Assembly (NCBI GenBank): GCA_021904315.1
Contig: CM038925.1
Span: 1,304,501-1,368,500 of the forward strand
DNA from: Sphagnum magellanicum
Taxonomy: Eukaryota > Streptophyta > Sphagnopsida > Sphagnales > Sphagnaceae
Direction: 5' to 3'
DNA: 64,000 nucleotides
Under the pieces are notes generated by a model. That model did not search any database, was not told the origin of the DNA, and saw only the letters and a program-made list of their open reading frames with translations. The position numbers were made by a program, and so were the translations under genes. Positions 25,545 through 38,050 of the stretch are shown here, piece after piece. Position 1 is the first letter of the stretch. Each line of letters opens with the position of its first letter.

Positions 25545-26224
25545 ATGGCTGTTCATCAGGGGATCAATGGGAAAGTCATTATGCCACTGGCAACCTGTGT
25601 GTTTGTGGTTCTTCTGCAGCTACTTGTGATGGGGAAACCTGTGATCTGCCAAGAAACAAATGTTCTCATCTCAAATGCAATGCCAGGGGAGGTCCTGACA
25701 CTTCATTGTCACTCTAGAGATAATGACCTAGGTGTGCACACACTTGCTTACTTAGCAACTTATCAATTCAATTTCGAGGTTAACTTTTGGGGGACAACAC
25801 TGTTTACTTGCGATTTTACCGCCACTAACCACCCTACAAGTCTTGGCCTCATTGTCTTTCAAGGTCCTAGTTATCAACATGGCCAGGCTTGGATATGTGT
25901 AAACCAATGCAACTGGTCAGTATATGAATATGGCTTTTATCTCAATGGTCGGTATCAAGCTTCATGGCCAAAACTTGGCACTGATACAAATGTCAGTACT
26001 TCTACTCGATTCTCTTTGCATTTTGTTTTGTTGGATGCAAAATTCATAGATGTATTTGTTTGGTGTCAATATAGGCTGGTCATGGCCATTCTCTCTTGTA
26101 GCTGCTGCTGACATTCAGAAGATGATGAATGTGTCATACTGTGATTGTTAACCTGAAACTAGCTTAGGTTAATTAATCAAATCATGTGTTGAATTATGCA
26201 GGTAACAACAGTTCTGTGATCTGA
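25545..26224 (+). CDS. S-protein homolog A (plant self-incompatibility S1 family), two exons
   Basis: Predicted small secreted protein of the S1/SPH family, whose founding members are the pistil self-incompatibility determinants of poppy. Most other members have unknown roles in cell-cell signalling. Exon 1 is 25545-25995 and exon 2 is 26202-26224, giving 157 residues. Residues 11-34 form a hydrophobic signal peptide. The S1 domain follows, with L-H-C-H-S at 53-57, N-F-W-G-T-T-L-F-T-C at 80-89 and C-V-N-Q-C-N-W at 118-124. The four cysteines (55, 89, 118, 122) fit the two-disulfide fold. The start is the ATG shared with copy B. The longer upstream frame opens on TTG and is unlikely. The 206-bp intron (GTACTT...ATGCAG) is inferred from copy B. 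Splicing gives the tail N-V-S-N-N-S-S-V-I with N-glycosylation sequons, while retention would give 188 residues ending without family likeness. Confidence 0.85.
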
Positions 26225-26276
26225 CACTGGATTCGGAGACATCCCTATACGTAATTTGTTGCGCCATTTACAGCAC

Positions 26277-26282
26277 AATAAA
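26277..26282 (+). terminator. Poly(A) signal of SPH gene A
   Basis: AATAAA in the context CACAATAAATCCAT, 53 bp after the predicted stop. The same words occur at the same place in copy B. Confidence 0.65.
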
Positions 26283-26520
26283 TCCATAGGATTAGAGTCA
26301 ATGTTCTAGTTACATGGCACATTCCATAAGATGTTTGCCAATTATCAATTCTAGGGCAATAACATTGAACTAACCCAGAGATGTTGGTACATGAGGAGTT
26401 CAATGCAACACTTGATATAATAAATTGAAGTCTCCATATTCTCAATTTTAAGTTTGCATGAATGATCGTTTTTCTGAAATGCCCACAAATTGAATGCTTC
26501 TAATTTGTTTATTGCTCAAG

Positions 26521-28640
26521 GTGTTTTCATACAAACACCAAATCTACACTATGGCATGTATATAGTAGGACTAATGCAACTGGTCAAATGGCATTTGGCA
26601 TGCTGCACAAATGTGTTGTCACTACTAATACTTACATCAACTCTCAACTAATTTTTTGAAATGAATTCCTTGATCCAGACTTGCATTATAGTTATCATTG
26701 GGCAATTGCAAGAGGTTGCACCTATCTGATAAGCTTCTACTTCCCAAACACAGGTCAAAGTTACTCATGAAACTACAATATAGGTTTTTCTGGGGTTCTA
26801 ACTTGTTGTGAATATGATTTGATTGGTAGCTTGGATGTAAGATCCCTGCTCCTATTTGCATAGCATGCATGGCCATACCCAGCATTAATTAGCTCACTAA
26901 GCTTCCTGGTCAGATGGTGAATGCATGTCTCACTATCCAATTCAACTGCACATTCTGGATGGTTATGCTTGCCATTTGATCAGGGTTTGCTGTCTGGAGG
27001 GTGCATTGGAATAATCTGTTCCAGAGGTGATGCTTTGGTAGGTGGGGCTGGTTTGGTTGTACTCTGTGTGTTGGATCATGGAGTTTCTTTGAGAATCAAA
27101 CCGAATGATGTGAAGACTAAAGAGGAGAGAGTCTACAGAAAAATGGTTCTCCCTTCTTGGGCCACATTTTCCATGTTAGGTATTAGATTCCTTGCCATCC
27201 TAATCACACTCAAAAAACTACAATTCTCTTCATGATGCTTGTCATGAAAAATCAAAATTACTTGGAGTTGTTGTGACTTAGAGGCTTTCCCCTGTGCCTG
27301 AAGCATTTGAGAATTCTCTTGCAGCTTTGTTATTTCAGGCATTGCAAACGAAAAATAAAATAGACCTAAATTGGCTTCATGAAAAGCTCTGGATCTGATG
27401 TGTAAACTCGCTCATACAAATATTATTAGTGTAACTGATTGTTGGCTGTGGATATGAAGATATCTGAATCATTGATTCTTAGGACTTTACTCAAGGCTGT
27501 TTAGCATTTGGATTTTCAGGACACTGGGCTAAAATTCGAATATCACCCCCATTTTGGGTTTGGAAATCCTGAAAGCTCCTGATGGAATTGCCTCACCTTA
27601 TACTTCAGATTCTACTGCCTCTCAAAGGTGGGCTCTAATATGCATATTTGCTACATTGTTATGATCTAGGGAGGTCACCTTTCAAAGACTTCTTTCAAGT
27701 CCATTCTCATGCATGACCTTGGGAGATAACCCGACCAAGACTATGGCGCACTCTCTAGCTAGCTGATTTTGCAGCTTTGGTTGTCATTCATCGCGTCATT
27801 TAGTCAGACACAACATAAGTACCACTTTTTAAAAAGCTTTATTGTCATGCCCCCGGAGGAAAGAGACTTTGCACCATTGTAGAATTCTTAGGTGAAAATT
27901 TGGCTTGAACTAAGGAACCATTTTGTGGACGATAGCAGGGACTTACCAGTGCTGACCGGTTCTCACTAGGACCCCCTGGTTCTCAGATTGGTTCTCACAA
28001 GGAGAACCAACTGGTAGCACCAAAGGTGAAAACCGGTTTGAAAACCAAACCCATGGTTCTCACCCAAGTGAGACCAGACACCAGACCCAATGAGTACTGG
28101 TTATTATTATTTTTTTGAGACAACAGGGTTGGTTCTATGAGAGTTTAGGTTAGTTTGTAGGCTGGAACACCCACTGCATAAAAACCCCTAAGGAAGAGTG
28201 GATAGTGACTAGGTAACCGGCCAGACGATGCTAGCTACCAGATATAGGCATGCCTATGCTAGCTACCACATATAGTCAATGCATGCTGAGACTATATCTG
28301 GTAGCCAGTGGCCTTGATCTGGTTATGTACTACATAACCGGTGAGAGCAGCCCGGTTACCAGAAAAAAAACGAGCCACGGGAGTGGTGAGTTTTTTTCCA
28401 GTAACTGGGCTGCTCGAGCCGTGTTACGGGACATAACTGGTGACTTGACAGATGGGATTTCACCTGCCTATAACTGACGACTACTTGGATGTCTGGGATG
28501 GATGCCGTTGTCGCTCTCCAAACAACCCCCTGCACCCATCTGCGCGACCCAGTACACAGCAGATATGGGTTGTAACCTGAGACCTCTCCGCCAATGGGGT
28601 GATGCCATGCCGCGGATTTTAGGGAGGAACCGGTTATGAG
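26521..28640. other. Intergenic DNA between SPH genes A and C
   Basis: No gene is recognised. A 104-codon plus frame at 26921-27235 is open but unrecognised. At about 27.94-28.13 kb the words GGTTCTCAC, ACCGGTT and GTGAGACC recur in both orientations, starting with CAGTGCTGACCGGTT. This resembles the end of the element in the intron after gene C (29953-30355) and may be a relic of the same family. Confidence 0.4.
28234..28305. repeat. Inverted repeat around GCTACCAGATATAG
   Basis: GCTACCAGATATAG at 28234-28247 is the exact reverse complement of CTATATCTGGTAGC at 28292-28305. A second direct near-copy, GCTAGCTACCACATATAG, lies in the loop. About 1.2 kb upstream of SPH gene C. It may be part of a small transposon or just a cruciform. 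Confidence 0.6.
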
Positions 28641-29499
28641 ACATAAACAAGGAAAGCAAATCAAGCTGACCTATAATGGAGCACTATTTCTCATAACCAG
28701 CCTCTTGACAGACAGAAAGTGCCTCTTCATGGATGAAAAGTAGACTACTTCATCTACCTTCAAGAAGGTAGTAGGTGATGAGAAGTAGTTCTCATCTCAA
28801 GGACGAATCAGAAGGCGACACGTCTGGAGATTCGTCTTCCCGCTGATTATCCTTGTGGGAAGTGGGTGTCCAGGAGCTCTCGAGGCGGTCTTTGTTTTCC
28901 AAACCCCCCCCCCCCCGCCCCTGCCCGCCCCCCCGGCCAACAAAATTGCACCGCTCTTTCAAGATGCCGTCTCTTCTTCCTCGCGGACAAAGATGGATAG
29001 CTATCGAGGATCCCGAGTCTCGATGTATACAGTCTCAGTCATGGGCCCCCCACGCAGAAGACGGAAAACAATGGGAACTCGACGGAGTCGAGACAGGAGC
29101 AGAAAGAAGACGAGGAGGAGGGGACGTCTACGCATCCCTGACTCCCGATATAACGTGAAGAAAGAGGATGGTCATTGCTTATCACTCACCTCTTTCTTCT
29201 CTCTTTTTCCCTAGCTCTAATATTTGTGCTCGACTTGAACGACTTCCAGTCTTTGCCGGAACGGTGGAGAGCTTGCATCAGGTGAGAACGTCTCATTGAT
29301 TTCCTAATTCGCTTCTGTATGCATGCCGCTTCTCTTCAGCAGGATCTGCATTGTTTGTACAGTAGTGCTGATCATCGGATCTTTAGTTCTTCGTTCTTCC
29401 ACAAAGTTTCTGATGTTATATACAATGATATAATTTCATCGGTTGTGCCTGCAGAGCAGATTATCGATCTAGAGGACGAAACTTCCAAGCTCGGCACAG
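28641..29499 (+). promoter_or_regulatory. GC-rich promoter and 5' leader of SPH gene C
   Basis: Composition rises sharply compared with its surroundings. A likely leader intron runs from 29282 (CATCAG then GTGAGAAC) to 29454 (TGCCTGCAG), 173 bp, so the leader would be spliced shortly before the ATG at 29500. An arginine/serine-rich frame from ATG 28993 to 29214 lies upstream and could be a uORF or chance. A second possible acceptor, TTTTTCCCTAG, ends at about 29215. No clear TATA box was found. Confidence 0.5.
28904..28938. repeat. C-rich tract with G-quadruplex potential on the minus strand
   Basis: Runs of 13 C, then CCCC, CCC and CCCCCCC, separated by single or few bases. The opposite strand has at least four G runs with short loops, just upstream of the presumed leader of SPH gene C. 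Confidence 0.65.
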
Positions 29500-29928
29500 A
29501 TGGCTACTTTTCATGATCTACCGAAAATGATCACGATGCCTGCAGCAATTGTGGCTGTTTATGTGTTGGTGGTGGTACTACACTTGATGATGAAACCTGT
29601 GACCTGCATCCCAACAGTAGTAACCATGGTGAACGACATGGACGGGTTGGTGTTGAATGTGCATTGTCATTCTGCAGAGGACGACTTGGGCTGGCACGCG
29701 GTGAATTTCCAATCAAATTATATTATCTCCTTCGAGGACAACTTCACAGGCACAACGTTGTTCACATGTGATTTCAACGCAGGCGATCCGTTCCCGACTA
29801 CCAGCATCATCGTCTTTCGAGGCTTTGCATACGGTCCTAACATGCCATGCTACGCCACATGCACATGGACTGTGAAGACTTCCGGTTTCTTTGATAACGG
29901 TGTCTTCAATACGCCATGGGCTCCTTGA
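29500..29928 (+). CDS. S-protein homolog C (plant self-incompatibility S1 family)
   Basis: Intact 142-residue frame opening with ATG right after a leader-intron acceptor. A hydrophobic signal peptide covers about residues 12-35. The S1 domain has V-H-C-H-S at 54-58, D-D-L-G-W-H at 61-66, N-F-T-G-T-T-L-F-T-C at 81-90 and C-Y-A-T-C-T-W at 117-123. The four cysteines (56, 90, 117, 121) match genes A and B. It ends P-W-A-P, where A and B continue into a spliced Asn/Ser tail. The coding sequence is more GC-rich than A or B and its flanks do not align with theirs, so it is an older paralogue and not part of the recent duplication. A 3' leader intron from 29955 (TGAG then GTGAGT) to 30538 (CTTGCAG) is likely. 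Confidence 0.9.
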   Translation: MATFHDLPKMITMPAAIVAVYVLVVVLHLMMKPVTCIPTVVTMVNDMDGLVLNVHCHSAEDDLGWHAVNFQSNYIISFEDNFTGTTLFTCDFNAGDPFPTTSIIVFRGFAYGPNMPCYATCTWTVKTSGFFDNGVFNTPWAP

Positions 29929-29952
29929 GTCTGATCATCAGTCTCTCATATG

Positions 29953-30355
29953 AGGTGAGTCACTAGGTCATACCAGTCTCAACTGGCCCGTTATTTCCCC
30001 CCCCTTTTTTTTAAAATAACCACTGGGCGCTAGGTTTTTCCATTGTTTTGGGCTGCCGGGTAGGTTATCAAATAACGAACTGATAACCACCTGTTATCGT
30101 ATCGGTTACTAGCCATTTATAATTTTTAAAAAATAAAAATAAAAATATTTTTTTTCTGTTTAAATTTTTTTTCGTACTAGTGTTTTATCAAGATTGATTA
30201 CCTACCATTGTAGGTTATTAAAATTTTGGAAATTCATTACCAGGTGGTTATCAATTTAACCAGTTGTCAAGCACTGACTGGTAGGTTATTAATAACCGGA
30301 TTGATAACCAGTTCAAAACTCAATAACCGGTCAACACGGGTTCATACCCACTTCT
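29953..30355. mobile_element. MITE-like element in the 3' intron of SPH gene C
   Basis: The left end has GGTCATACCAG..CAACTGGCCCGTTATT. The right end, read on the minus strand, has GGGTATGAACC..GTTGACCGGTTATT, an imperfect inverted match of about 30 bp. Inside, GGTTAT, GATAACC and ACCAG words repeat in both orientations. TSDs were not resolved. hAT-like affiliation is a guess from the CAGTGCTTGACA-type interior. Confidence 0.45.
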
Positions 30356-30701
30356 GTAATTGTAATATTGTAGGATGCTGCAAGAAATTTATCTATTCAT
30401 GAAAACTTTCACATGTTCTTTTTTCCATCAACTTTGGTGTAGTGTAATCTCTGTCATCAAAACCTAATTGTGGGTGTCAAAATCAAAACCCAGTCTGGTG
30501 TTAGCTAAACTAAAATCTTGTGTTCCATCAGCTTGCAGGATGAAGCCATGAGAAGCGTTGCAAAGATGGACCTCATAGTAAGCTCAACAAAAGCAATTGT
30601 TTCCATTCATGTGTGACACAAACGTTCAGTGATATTCTAGCTTCTTGTGAACCAGCTCTGTAATGATGGAACAGGGCTACTACTGAATGCAGCCACTGCA
30701 T

Positions 30702-30707
30702 AATAAA
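30702..30707 (+). terminator. Poly(A) signal of SPH gene C
   Basis: AATAAA in GCATAATAAACTG, about 165 bp after the inferred 3' intron acceptor, followed by T-rich sequence. Fits a spliced 3' UTR. Confidence 0.5.
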
Positions 30708-33700
30708 CTGTTTTGTAATTCAGAGGTTGTGGAGCTGTGTGTATAATTTCTATAGGGCTAGCTACTAACAATGTGAATGTTGATCAGTTATTGATGCTGG
30801 GTTGATTCTTTTGGATCTATTTATTCATGATTCCAGCTTTGGGCAGCTGCTGGAATTAGTGCACATTTGTAGAATAGTTTTCTAGGGTTTTCATGTTGTT
30901 GGATGTGTGATTTGTCTGCATGATTAAGTTATGCTCCACCATTATGGGCAACATTTATCATGAGGCCTGCTTCATGGACTTGCCCAATGGGTTTCTGGGT
31001 ATTTGAGGTTTTCAAAAGCAGGACACCCTTATAAGCACGCTTATATGAATGTAGATCTGAAGTTTTCTGCAGTTGGGGCAGATTGGGAGTTTTAATCATT
31101 CTCCTCCTAACTTGTTTCAAAGTCTTTTGAAACCTATTAATTAGCTCAAGGCCATAAAATCTTTACAAGTGTTTTTCTTGTGTGAGACGGTTAAGACGTT
31201 TCAATCGCTTTAAGACTGCAAATATCAAGGTTGTTGGAGATAGTGATCCCTAATTTCATACATTTATGCAACAGTGGCACTGAAAGATAAACAATACAAT
31301 TAATCAACCTTCAAAAGCATCTTGTGAAATGTGAGCAAGTCTGAAAAGTTAAAAAGCCAATGCAAAAACATGTTGAAATTTGAAAATGAATTGTGTTTAC
31401 AAACTAAATTTTCCAAAAGTCCAAGAATGGTCATGGGTTTTTGGGAACTCCACAAGAATATAAAACTTGAAAGGCTGGATTATGTGACCTGGCACAGTCT
31501 GTTGGAATCTTGTTATGACTCACTTGTGTAAGAATCGCAATTGAATTACCAAGATTCCATATTAAACCATCCTACTTCCATCTCACATTATGTAGGTAAC
31601 TATATATGTAAGTACAAGTCGTGTGCTCAGCGCAAAGCGAACTATGTAAGTACAAGTAAGTACAAGTACAACTGGAAACATCACACCTTGATTTTCCTAG
31701 ACCTATTGAACTTTGAAAAATCATAGGAAATATTTAAATAAATATTTTTGTAATTTTTTTCATGAGTGCATTTATTGGGTTCTATAAATTTTGAAATTTC
31801 AATCATATTAAGAATATTGTGTATTTTGATGTTCTTAATCATTGCATTTAAAAAACAATTAAGGAAATGTGATGTTAATTTTTTTCCTTGAACTTTTTGG
31901 TGAAGAACACAAATTTGAAATATGATTAAAATTTTTTTTTTGAATTTTTATCCTAATGTAATTTTGAAGTCATTTTATTTTTAGGTTTTTATTATGAAAT
32001 TATTTGAATAAACATAATTTAGTTATGAATTTTCAAAGTTAAAGCCCTTTTAAGTAAATGAGTCACTTTAATTAGGAATGTCTTTTTAGATTTCATTTTT
32101 AAAATTCCAGAATAAATTTCAAGCCATATATTAAGGCATGGAATGAATAAACACAAGAAAAAAAAATTATAATTATGAAATCATTTAAAAGAAAAGGCCC
32201 AAAAAAATGATTTGGCCACTTTCGGTTTCTTAACCATTCCTTTAAAAGGTTCCTAATGGCATGATGGTACCACCCAAGAATGGGTTCACCCACGACGTAG
32301 GTAAAGGTTCATTCATGCTTGATAATAAACTATATGTTAAATTGGAGGTAATTTAAAAAGAAAATTATCACATGTGTTCACATGATCCTAGGTGCAATTT
32401 GATGTGGCATGCATATAAATGTGAAACAATGTTAGTGTAGGTGTTACATTATCACCATTTCCCAGTAGGTGGATCTTGACATTCCATAGTGTCCACATAG
32501 TGCCTCTTGTACACTTTGTATAAGACAATGCATTTTGTCCAAGTTGTAAAGCAAAGCCTTACCTTTTCTCCTAACCCATAACCTATCATCCTTATGTTTT
32601 TGTCTCAACACATGGCACAAAGGGAGTCTTTTGGGATCCATATCAACCCTACATGCATAACTATCTCTAAAAATTCAATTTGAAATGGGAGCAGTCAATT
32701 TCTATTGTTTTTGCAACTACCTATACCCAACCAACAAAATATTATTTTTCATGCACTTGAAATTGGGGTGGGGAAAAAAAAAATTAAATAAAAAATGTGT
32801 GAAAATATCCATTTGAATATGTAGTTTTTGTGTCCAAAACACCTTGCAAATGAAGGTGATTCTAGAGTTAGAAACCCAATATGTCTCATTTGGCTTATGG
32901 TTCATTAGGATCTAAATCACACATTTTAGTTATCACTATTAAAAGTGGCAGTCGTTAAAGGTCCATATTGAAAATGAAATAGAAAACATAATTTCGATAC
33001 CTTGGATATTATAACCTTGTACCACTAGCAATTCATGGCAACCTCAGGATCTGACGCATGTGAATCATAAGTTTGTCCCACCATGTTTTTTTGATATCTT
33101 CAAATTTTTTTTGTCACATTTTTGTACATAAAGCCATTCCAAATGGTGGCCATATTCAACATTGGTGTCAACCAACTCCTTCCAAGCTTTCTTGCATACT
33201 CACAAATTTTCCAAAACAAATGTTCAACTTACTATTAGCAAAATATCACATATTTGGGGCCAAATGTGGTTCAAAATCACAAAATTATTAAAAATGTTGG
33301 AAAAGTCCTCCATTGCCCCTATGCACCTAGAAAGAAAATATTGTAATGCATCCATTTAAATCCAAAAATACAATGATGAATTGGAACTCTACAAAAATTT
33401 GCCATAAACTCATTGGTGTGCACAATCTTTAAAACCAAATTGAAAGAATTAGAAATTTCTCCAACCTCAAGATTCTGAAGTTGATTCAATTTCAATGTAT
33501 AGTCATTTTCAAAACAACAAAGATGTTGATTGCATTTTGGCTTGAGGTACATTCCACCAATTCACATTTGGGAAATGGTTTCAAAGGTTATTAATTTGGC
33601 CTCAGAAGGGGACTTACCGGTCCTTGAGTGACAGGAAAGTGAGGCCAAAAATTATTTGACTAACATCATGCCCACAACCCTAGAAGGCACCAACAAAGAA

Positions 33701-36419
33701 ACTTTGTAGCCTTGATCACCCAATACAAAGTGGTGCAAGTGATGCGAGATGATCAAACCTTATTAATGTATGTAGGCTTCCTACTATCAACCATGTATAA
33801 GCATTAGCCAACAATTTGCTATCACCCCATCCTAATTCCTTGGATGGAACCCCACTATTGCTTGCCGCCACTTCCCTTTCCCATAAATGTTTGAGTCTCA
33901 ACTATAACTGTTGCAAGACCTAGTTATTTACTTAGCACAATCAAAACTCCAAATACCACTGCTGATAGATTCCTTGCAATCTTGAAAGGCTATTAAAATT
34001 CCACATGTTAATCATTTAAAGATGGAAGAAAAAGGAAGTCAAGAACAAACCCACAATTTGCTAAATAACCTTGATTAAAAGTTTAAATCCCTTTTTTGAC
34101 AGCAAAAAAGGGCATTAAAAAAAAACTTTTGTCCACTATAGTTGCCCATTTTCCCAAGGACTTGCCACACATTCTATAGGTATGTGCAGGGCCTCATTAT
34201 GATTTAAACCTGCTATTCACTCAATTGACATAATCAACATAGGTCACTAACCTCAAGACAACTACTACCCACATACAATTTGCACATAATGCACAATATT
34301 TCCTGCTCAAACATGCACAAAGAAAAGGGTATCTAGTTTCCAGCACAATGTCCAGCAATTGATGTGTCAACCAGTGATCCAATGCTTGCTACAATAGTGT
34401 CATAAACACAACCACATGCTTCAATCTTTGCAACTCGAATTGGGCCCTCTAACATCTAGTCAAACAGAACAAAAACAAAATTAACAAGGTAGAGAAACAA
34501 CAACAGATTTAGTACTGTGGCTTTAAACCCTAAACCTAACATAGTTTCCAATGCCAATTGAGTGCCATAATAACTCTCTAATTGTAGTTGATCTCATCAA
34601 GACTAGCCACAACTAAGGATTAACATACCATACGAGTGTTTGTTGCAATGGCTAGCTCTACCACTCAAAATGCATTGTGTGCGTGCATTAAATAGTGCAT
34701 TCCACTAGCAAACAAGAAATTGGTGCCAAGACCCACTAATAGTTCAACTTTAGGATGAGGTTGGGAGCCAAAAATTCTTGTAGAAACGATTGCATTTTCA
34801 TTCACATATCGCAACTGCACACCAAGAAGGGATTTACTAAGGATCAACACCTTGAAAGTTTCAAGCGGTTTGACCCCTATATGAGCTATTAGTGTTGACC
34901 ATCTTCTTATAGTGTACATTAAGTCATAATGTTCAAATGAACAGCTAGAGCTCTCATGCACAAGAATTCACACAAATGAAAAGTAACATGAAGGTTTCAT
35001 ACAATTATTTTTGAATCTTGCCTTCCACTAGGTGCAAAAACATGCATAGTAGTTGTCAATCCATTGATAGTTAAATTAGTGAATGTTAATATTCCAATGA
35101 TCCATCTTCATGTGAAAATTAACCAGTTACATGTCAAAAAGGTTATTATAGAAAAGGGTAGGACATGGGAAAAGCTTCCCATACAAATAAAAATATTTGG
35201 CAATCCATGCTTCAACATTCAACCTTTCATAAGTCTTCAGGCAATATCCGACTCATAAATATAGGTTATTTGCTCATATTCTTGCATCTAGCCTTTGGTA
35301 AGCAAACATCTGCATTTGTTGTTAAAGGAACAAGTGCCTATCAAAGGACTAGAAAAAAAAAGTTGGGCACAAAATAATATCTATCAACCAATGTATCCGA
35401 ATAACAATAGTGTATACATGTCATGGGGTAGGTAGGTGAAGTAGTAGTTTGTCATTGTAGTCTTGGACTAAACAAAGAGCAAGGCAAATTGTAGTTACCT
35501 GAGAAGTTTGGCAAAATCGTAGCACACATCTCAATAAGCTAATGCTACACCTCAAACGATATTTACAACTCTCTTCTTCATGGTAGTTCTTTGTGGTTAA
35601 CAACAACGGTCTCTAAGGTTGCATCCTTTTTTGATGGTAACGAACAAATTGCTCTATGCAGGTATATGGTTTAGAAGTTGTGGATGAACGTCTATTGATG
35701 TTATTGGATGAAAATGACTGTTTTCATCTACATTTTTTATTCATTTTTTCCTGCCCATTCCTACCATGTTCCCTATTTTCAATTGTGTTAGAGCAATACA
35801 TCTAAGGGATTTGACAACATGTCGTAGTTGTAGGTGATGGAGAGTATGGAACTAAAAGACAATTCCAAAGTAAAGGGAAGACGCCAATAATGCACATGTT
35901 GCAGAGCAGAAATGTGAGTATGAACGTAATAGGGATGCTTGTTGGCTTCTCTTGCATACTTGCTGAATCCTCTTCAAGACACGGCAAAATAATTATATGT
36001 AGATTTACCTTTAAATATTACAAACCATTTCATTTTCTATGTAGTGTTAATTAGATGGTGTAGATTGCTTTATCCTTTAGGTTTCATAGCACCACCCTTG
36101 TGGTACATGTTCTTTCACTTTCATTGCTGTAAATTTCTCTATGTGGATATTTTGAAGTTTATAAGGAGTCTATTTTTACAAGGTAGTTTTTTTCATCGTA
36201 ACACAGAATAGGTGCTTAAGTCATCCATTGTTTGCATTTTTACAGTTAGGAGTCATTATCAAAGAAAGACAGTGGCACCTAGGTTTGTTCTTACTGAAAC
36301 CAGGAAAACCTTTGCAGTGAAACGCTAGGTTGGGTAGAATAAGGGAGATGCAAACCTAAAGGAAATTAATTCCTCAAAGGAGATGGAAAACGGTTTTGTA
36401 GAGATGGAAACCAATGATG
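30708..36419. other. Mostly unannotated intergenic DNA
   Basis: No gene is recognised. The second copy of the dispersed repeat of 23.7 kb lies at 31250-31475. A 65-codon minus frame at 32444-32641 has protein-like composition (R-R-K-G-K-A-L-L-Y-N-L-D-K-M-H) with no stops, but the family is unknown. A 98-codon minus frame at 34665-34961 is likewise unrecognised. Both could be exon or element relics. Confidence 0.35.
31250..31475. repeat. Dispersed repeat, copy 2 (see 23690-23920)
   Basis: Shares ordered blocks with 23.7-23.9 kb, including (T/A)GTCTGAAAAG and GGAACTCCA(A/C)(G/A)AGAA. Same orientation. Family unknown. Confidence 0.55.
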
Positions 36420-38050
36420 ATTACACACTAAGTTGGTTTTATTGGCATTTGACCTAGGCTAGTTGTTTCTTCCACATCCTATGTTTTTATTCTTTGAATG
36501 TAGGTTTGTAAATCTTCACAAGTCTTGAAGCTTGTTTTAATCCTTACAAACTTTTGAGTAATTTGCATACTTTTTCTTGTTCTTCATGATTGAAAAATCC
36601 CTTCAGTTGCTCCATATACATTTCCTCCTTCACCTCCCCATGTAAAAAACAGTCTTGATGTCAAATTGCATGATCTCTAGGCCTTTAATCATAGATAGTC
36701 CTTACGCTATCAAACTTTGCAATGGGGGTGTATGTTTCAACATAATCAACTCCAAACCTATGAATAACCCTTTGCTACCAATCAAGCGTTGTATCTCTCC
36801 ATATTGCTATCCACTTTGGGTTTAACTTTAAATGCCCATTTGCATCTTACTATCTTTATTATTGGTGGGACAATCACAAGCTTCCAAGTTTGGTTTGCAT
36901 GTAATGACTTGATTTCCTCTTGCATACCTTCTTCAAACTTCTATCTATCAAATGATAACATGGCAATTTCACAAGTTTCAAGTTCATCTAGTAAGCCTAG
37001 TAATTTTGTCAAACCAGCAAAGGCTGGATGATTACTCCCCCATTCACCAAATGTGATTAGTGGCTATTTTGTTCAACCTAAAGAAGTTCCTTCTTGAGGA
37101 ATGTCATGATCATTGAAAATATTAGTCTCTTGATATGAATCACCTACTTAGTTGCTTGTTGCAATGAATCTTGGTCTTCAATGAAAACATCTTCATATAT
37201 AGTGTGACGAGGTTTAGTGGCTTTCCCACTTTAGGAAAACCTAGGTGCATTCATTGCCTCATGTTCACTCTAACTTAAGATTAGGTTTCTACTCATCTTT
37301 GATATCAATGTTTTGTTCTTTAGGACTACTTTCAGAAGTATTTTCGATATTCAATCCCTAATTTAATGAAACATTTTTGTTGATGATTATTTTTCTTTTT
37401 TCAATACACCACAAATCATAAGCATTTGAGTTAGTATTGTAACCTAAAAAGATGCACTTCATGCTCTTTGGTTCCAATTTCTTTCTCAATTCCTTTGGTA
37501 CATGTGCATAATCAATGTTACCAAAAACTTTCATATGACTGATGCCAAGTTTCCAAAGGTGATTTGCCTTTTAGGACTTTAGTTCCTATCCTCTTTTGAA
37601 TGTAGACATCAGTATGAATAACCTCACCCCAAAAATTTTAACTAAATTTCTACAGAGGAGTATGGATCTAATTTTTTCCACCATTGTTTTGTTATCCCTT
37701 TTTAGAACACTATTTTGCTGGGGTGCATAGGCAACACTAAATTCTTGGAAACTCCTTTTTCTCTTAGGAAACTCTCACTTTCTTTCAGTAAATTCTACCC
37801 CTCTTTCACTCAATTTTTTCATCTCAAAACTTGTGTCTCTTATGGTTTAATGTAAAAACACTAAAAATGCTAGAATACTTCTCCCTTTGACTTCATGTAG
37901 TAAATATTTTATAAGAGTTTAGGATCATCTTTAAACATTCGTGACACATATCTGCATGATAAAACGGGTCTTAATGACAAGGCAAATTTACATAGTTAAA
38001 TTTTTGGGCATACAAGATTGAAATCATTGAACAACATTATTTTGACCAAA
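36420..38050 (-). mobile_element. Ty1/copia pol fossil (broken, partial)
   Basis: Minus-strand pieces give the copia order integrase then reverse transcriptase. Integrase-type G-V-E-F-T lies at about 37.8 kb. The integrase-RT linker with F-L-G-Y-N and Y-D-L-W-C-I-E-K-R lies at about 37.4 kb. RT-type T-P-I-A-K-F, then F-L-H-G-E-V-K-E and G-L-K-Q-A-S, lie at about 36.75-36.5 kb. Gag, the RNase H end and LTRs were not found. Many breaks are present, so it is an old dead copy. Confidence 0.85.

Larger units (their letters stand above)
22970..26520 (+). repeat. Segmental duplication copy A (carries SPH gene A)
   Basis: This segment aligns in order with 43070-45190. Upstream shared blocks include an ACCTAC/ACTTAC-rich stretch, GGTAGTGT followed by AAGTAG, GGAACCTTGGTAACTTAGTTG versus GACCTTGGTAAATGAGTTG, and TTCCAATGGATG. 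The promoter blocks GATGCTAACCCATTGT and CAACATCAATCCA follow, then the gene, intron, poly(A) signal and GAAATGCCCACAA downstream. Copy A has about 1.3 kb extra, roughly 23.4-24.7 kb, that copy B lacks. That extra piece contains repeated CCCAGTTT..GGGGA(C/T)GAAA words and no recognised gene. Confidence 0.8.

Noticed and set aside
28853-29214. Arginine-rich frames before SPH gene C as an SR-protein gene
   Set aside because: The frames run through C-rich low-complexity DNA and a probable leader. The longer versions lack an ATG at their start. Kept only as a possible uORF from 28993.
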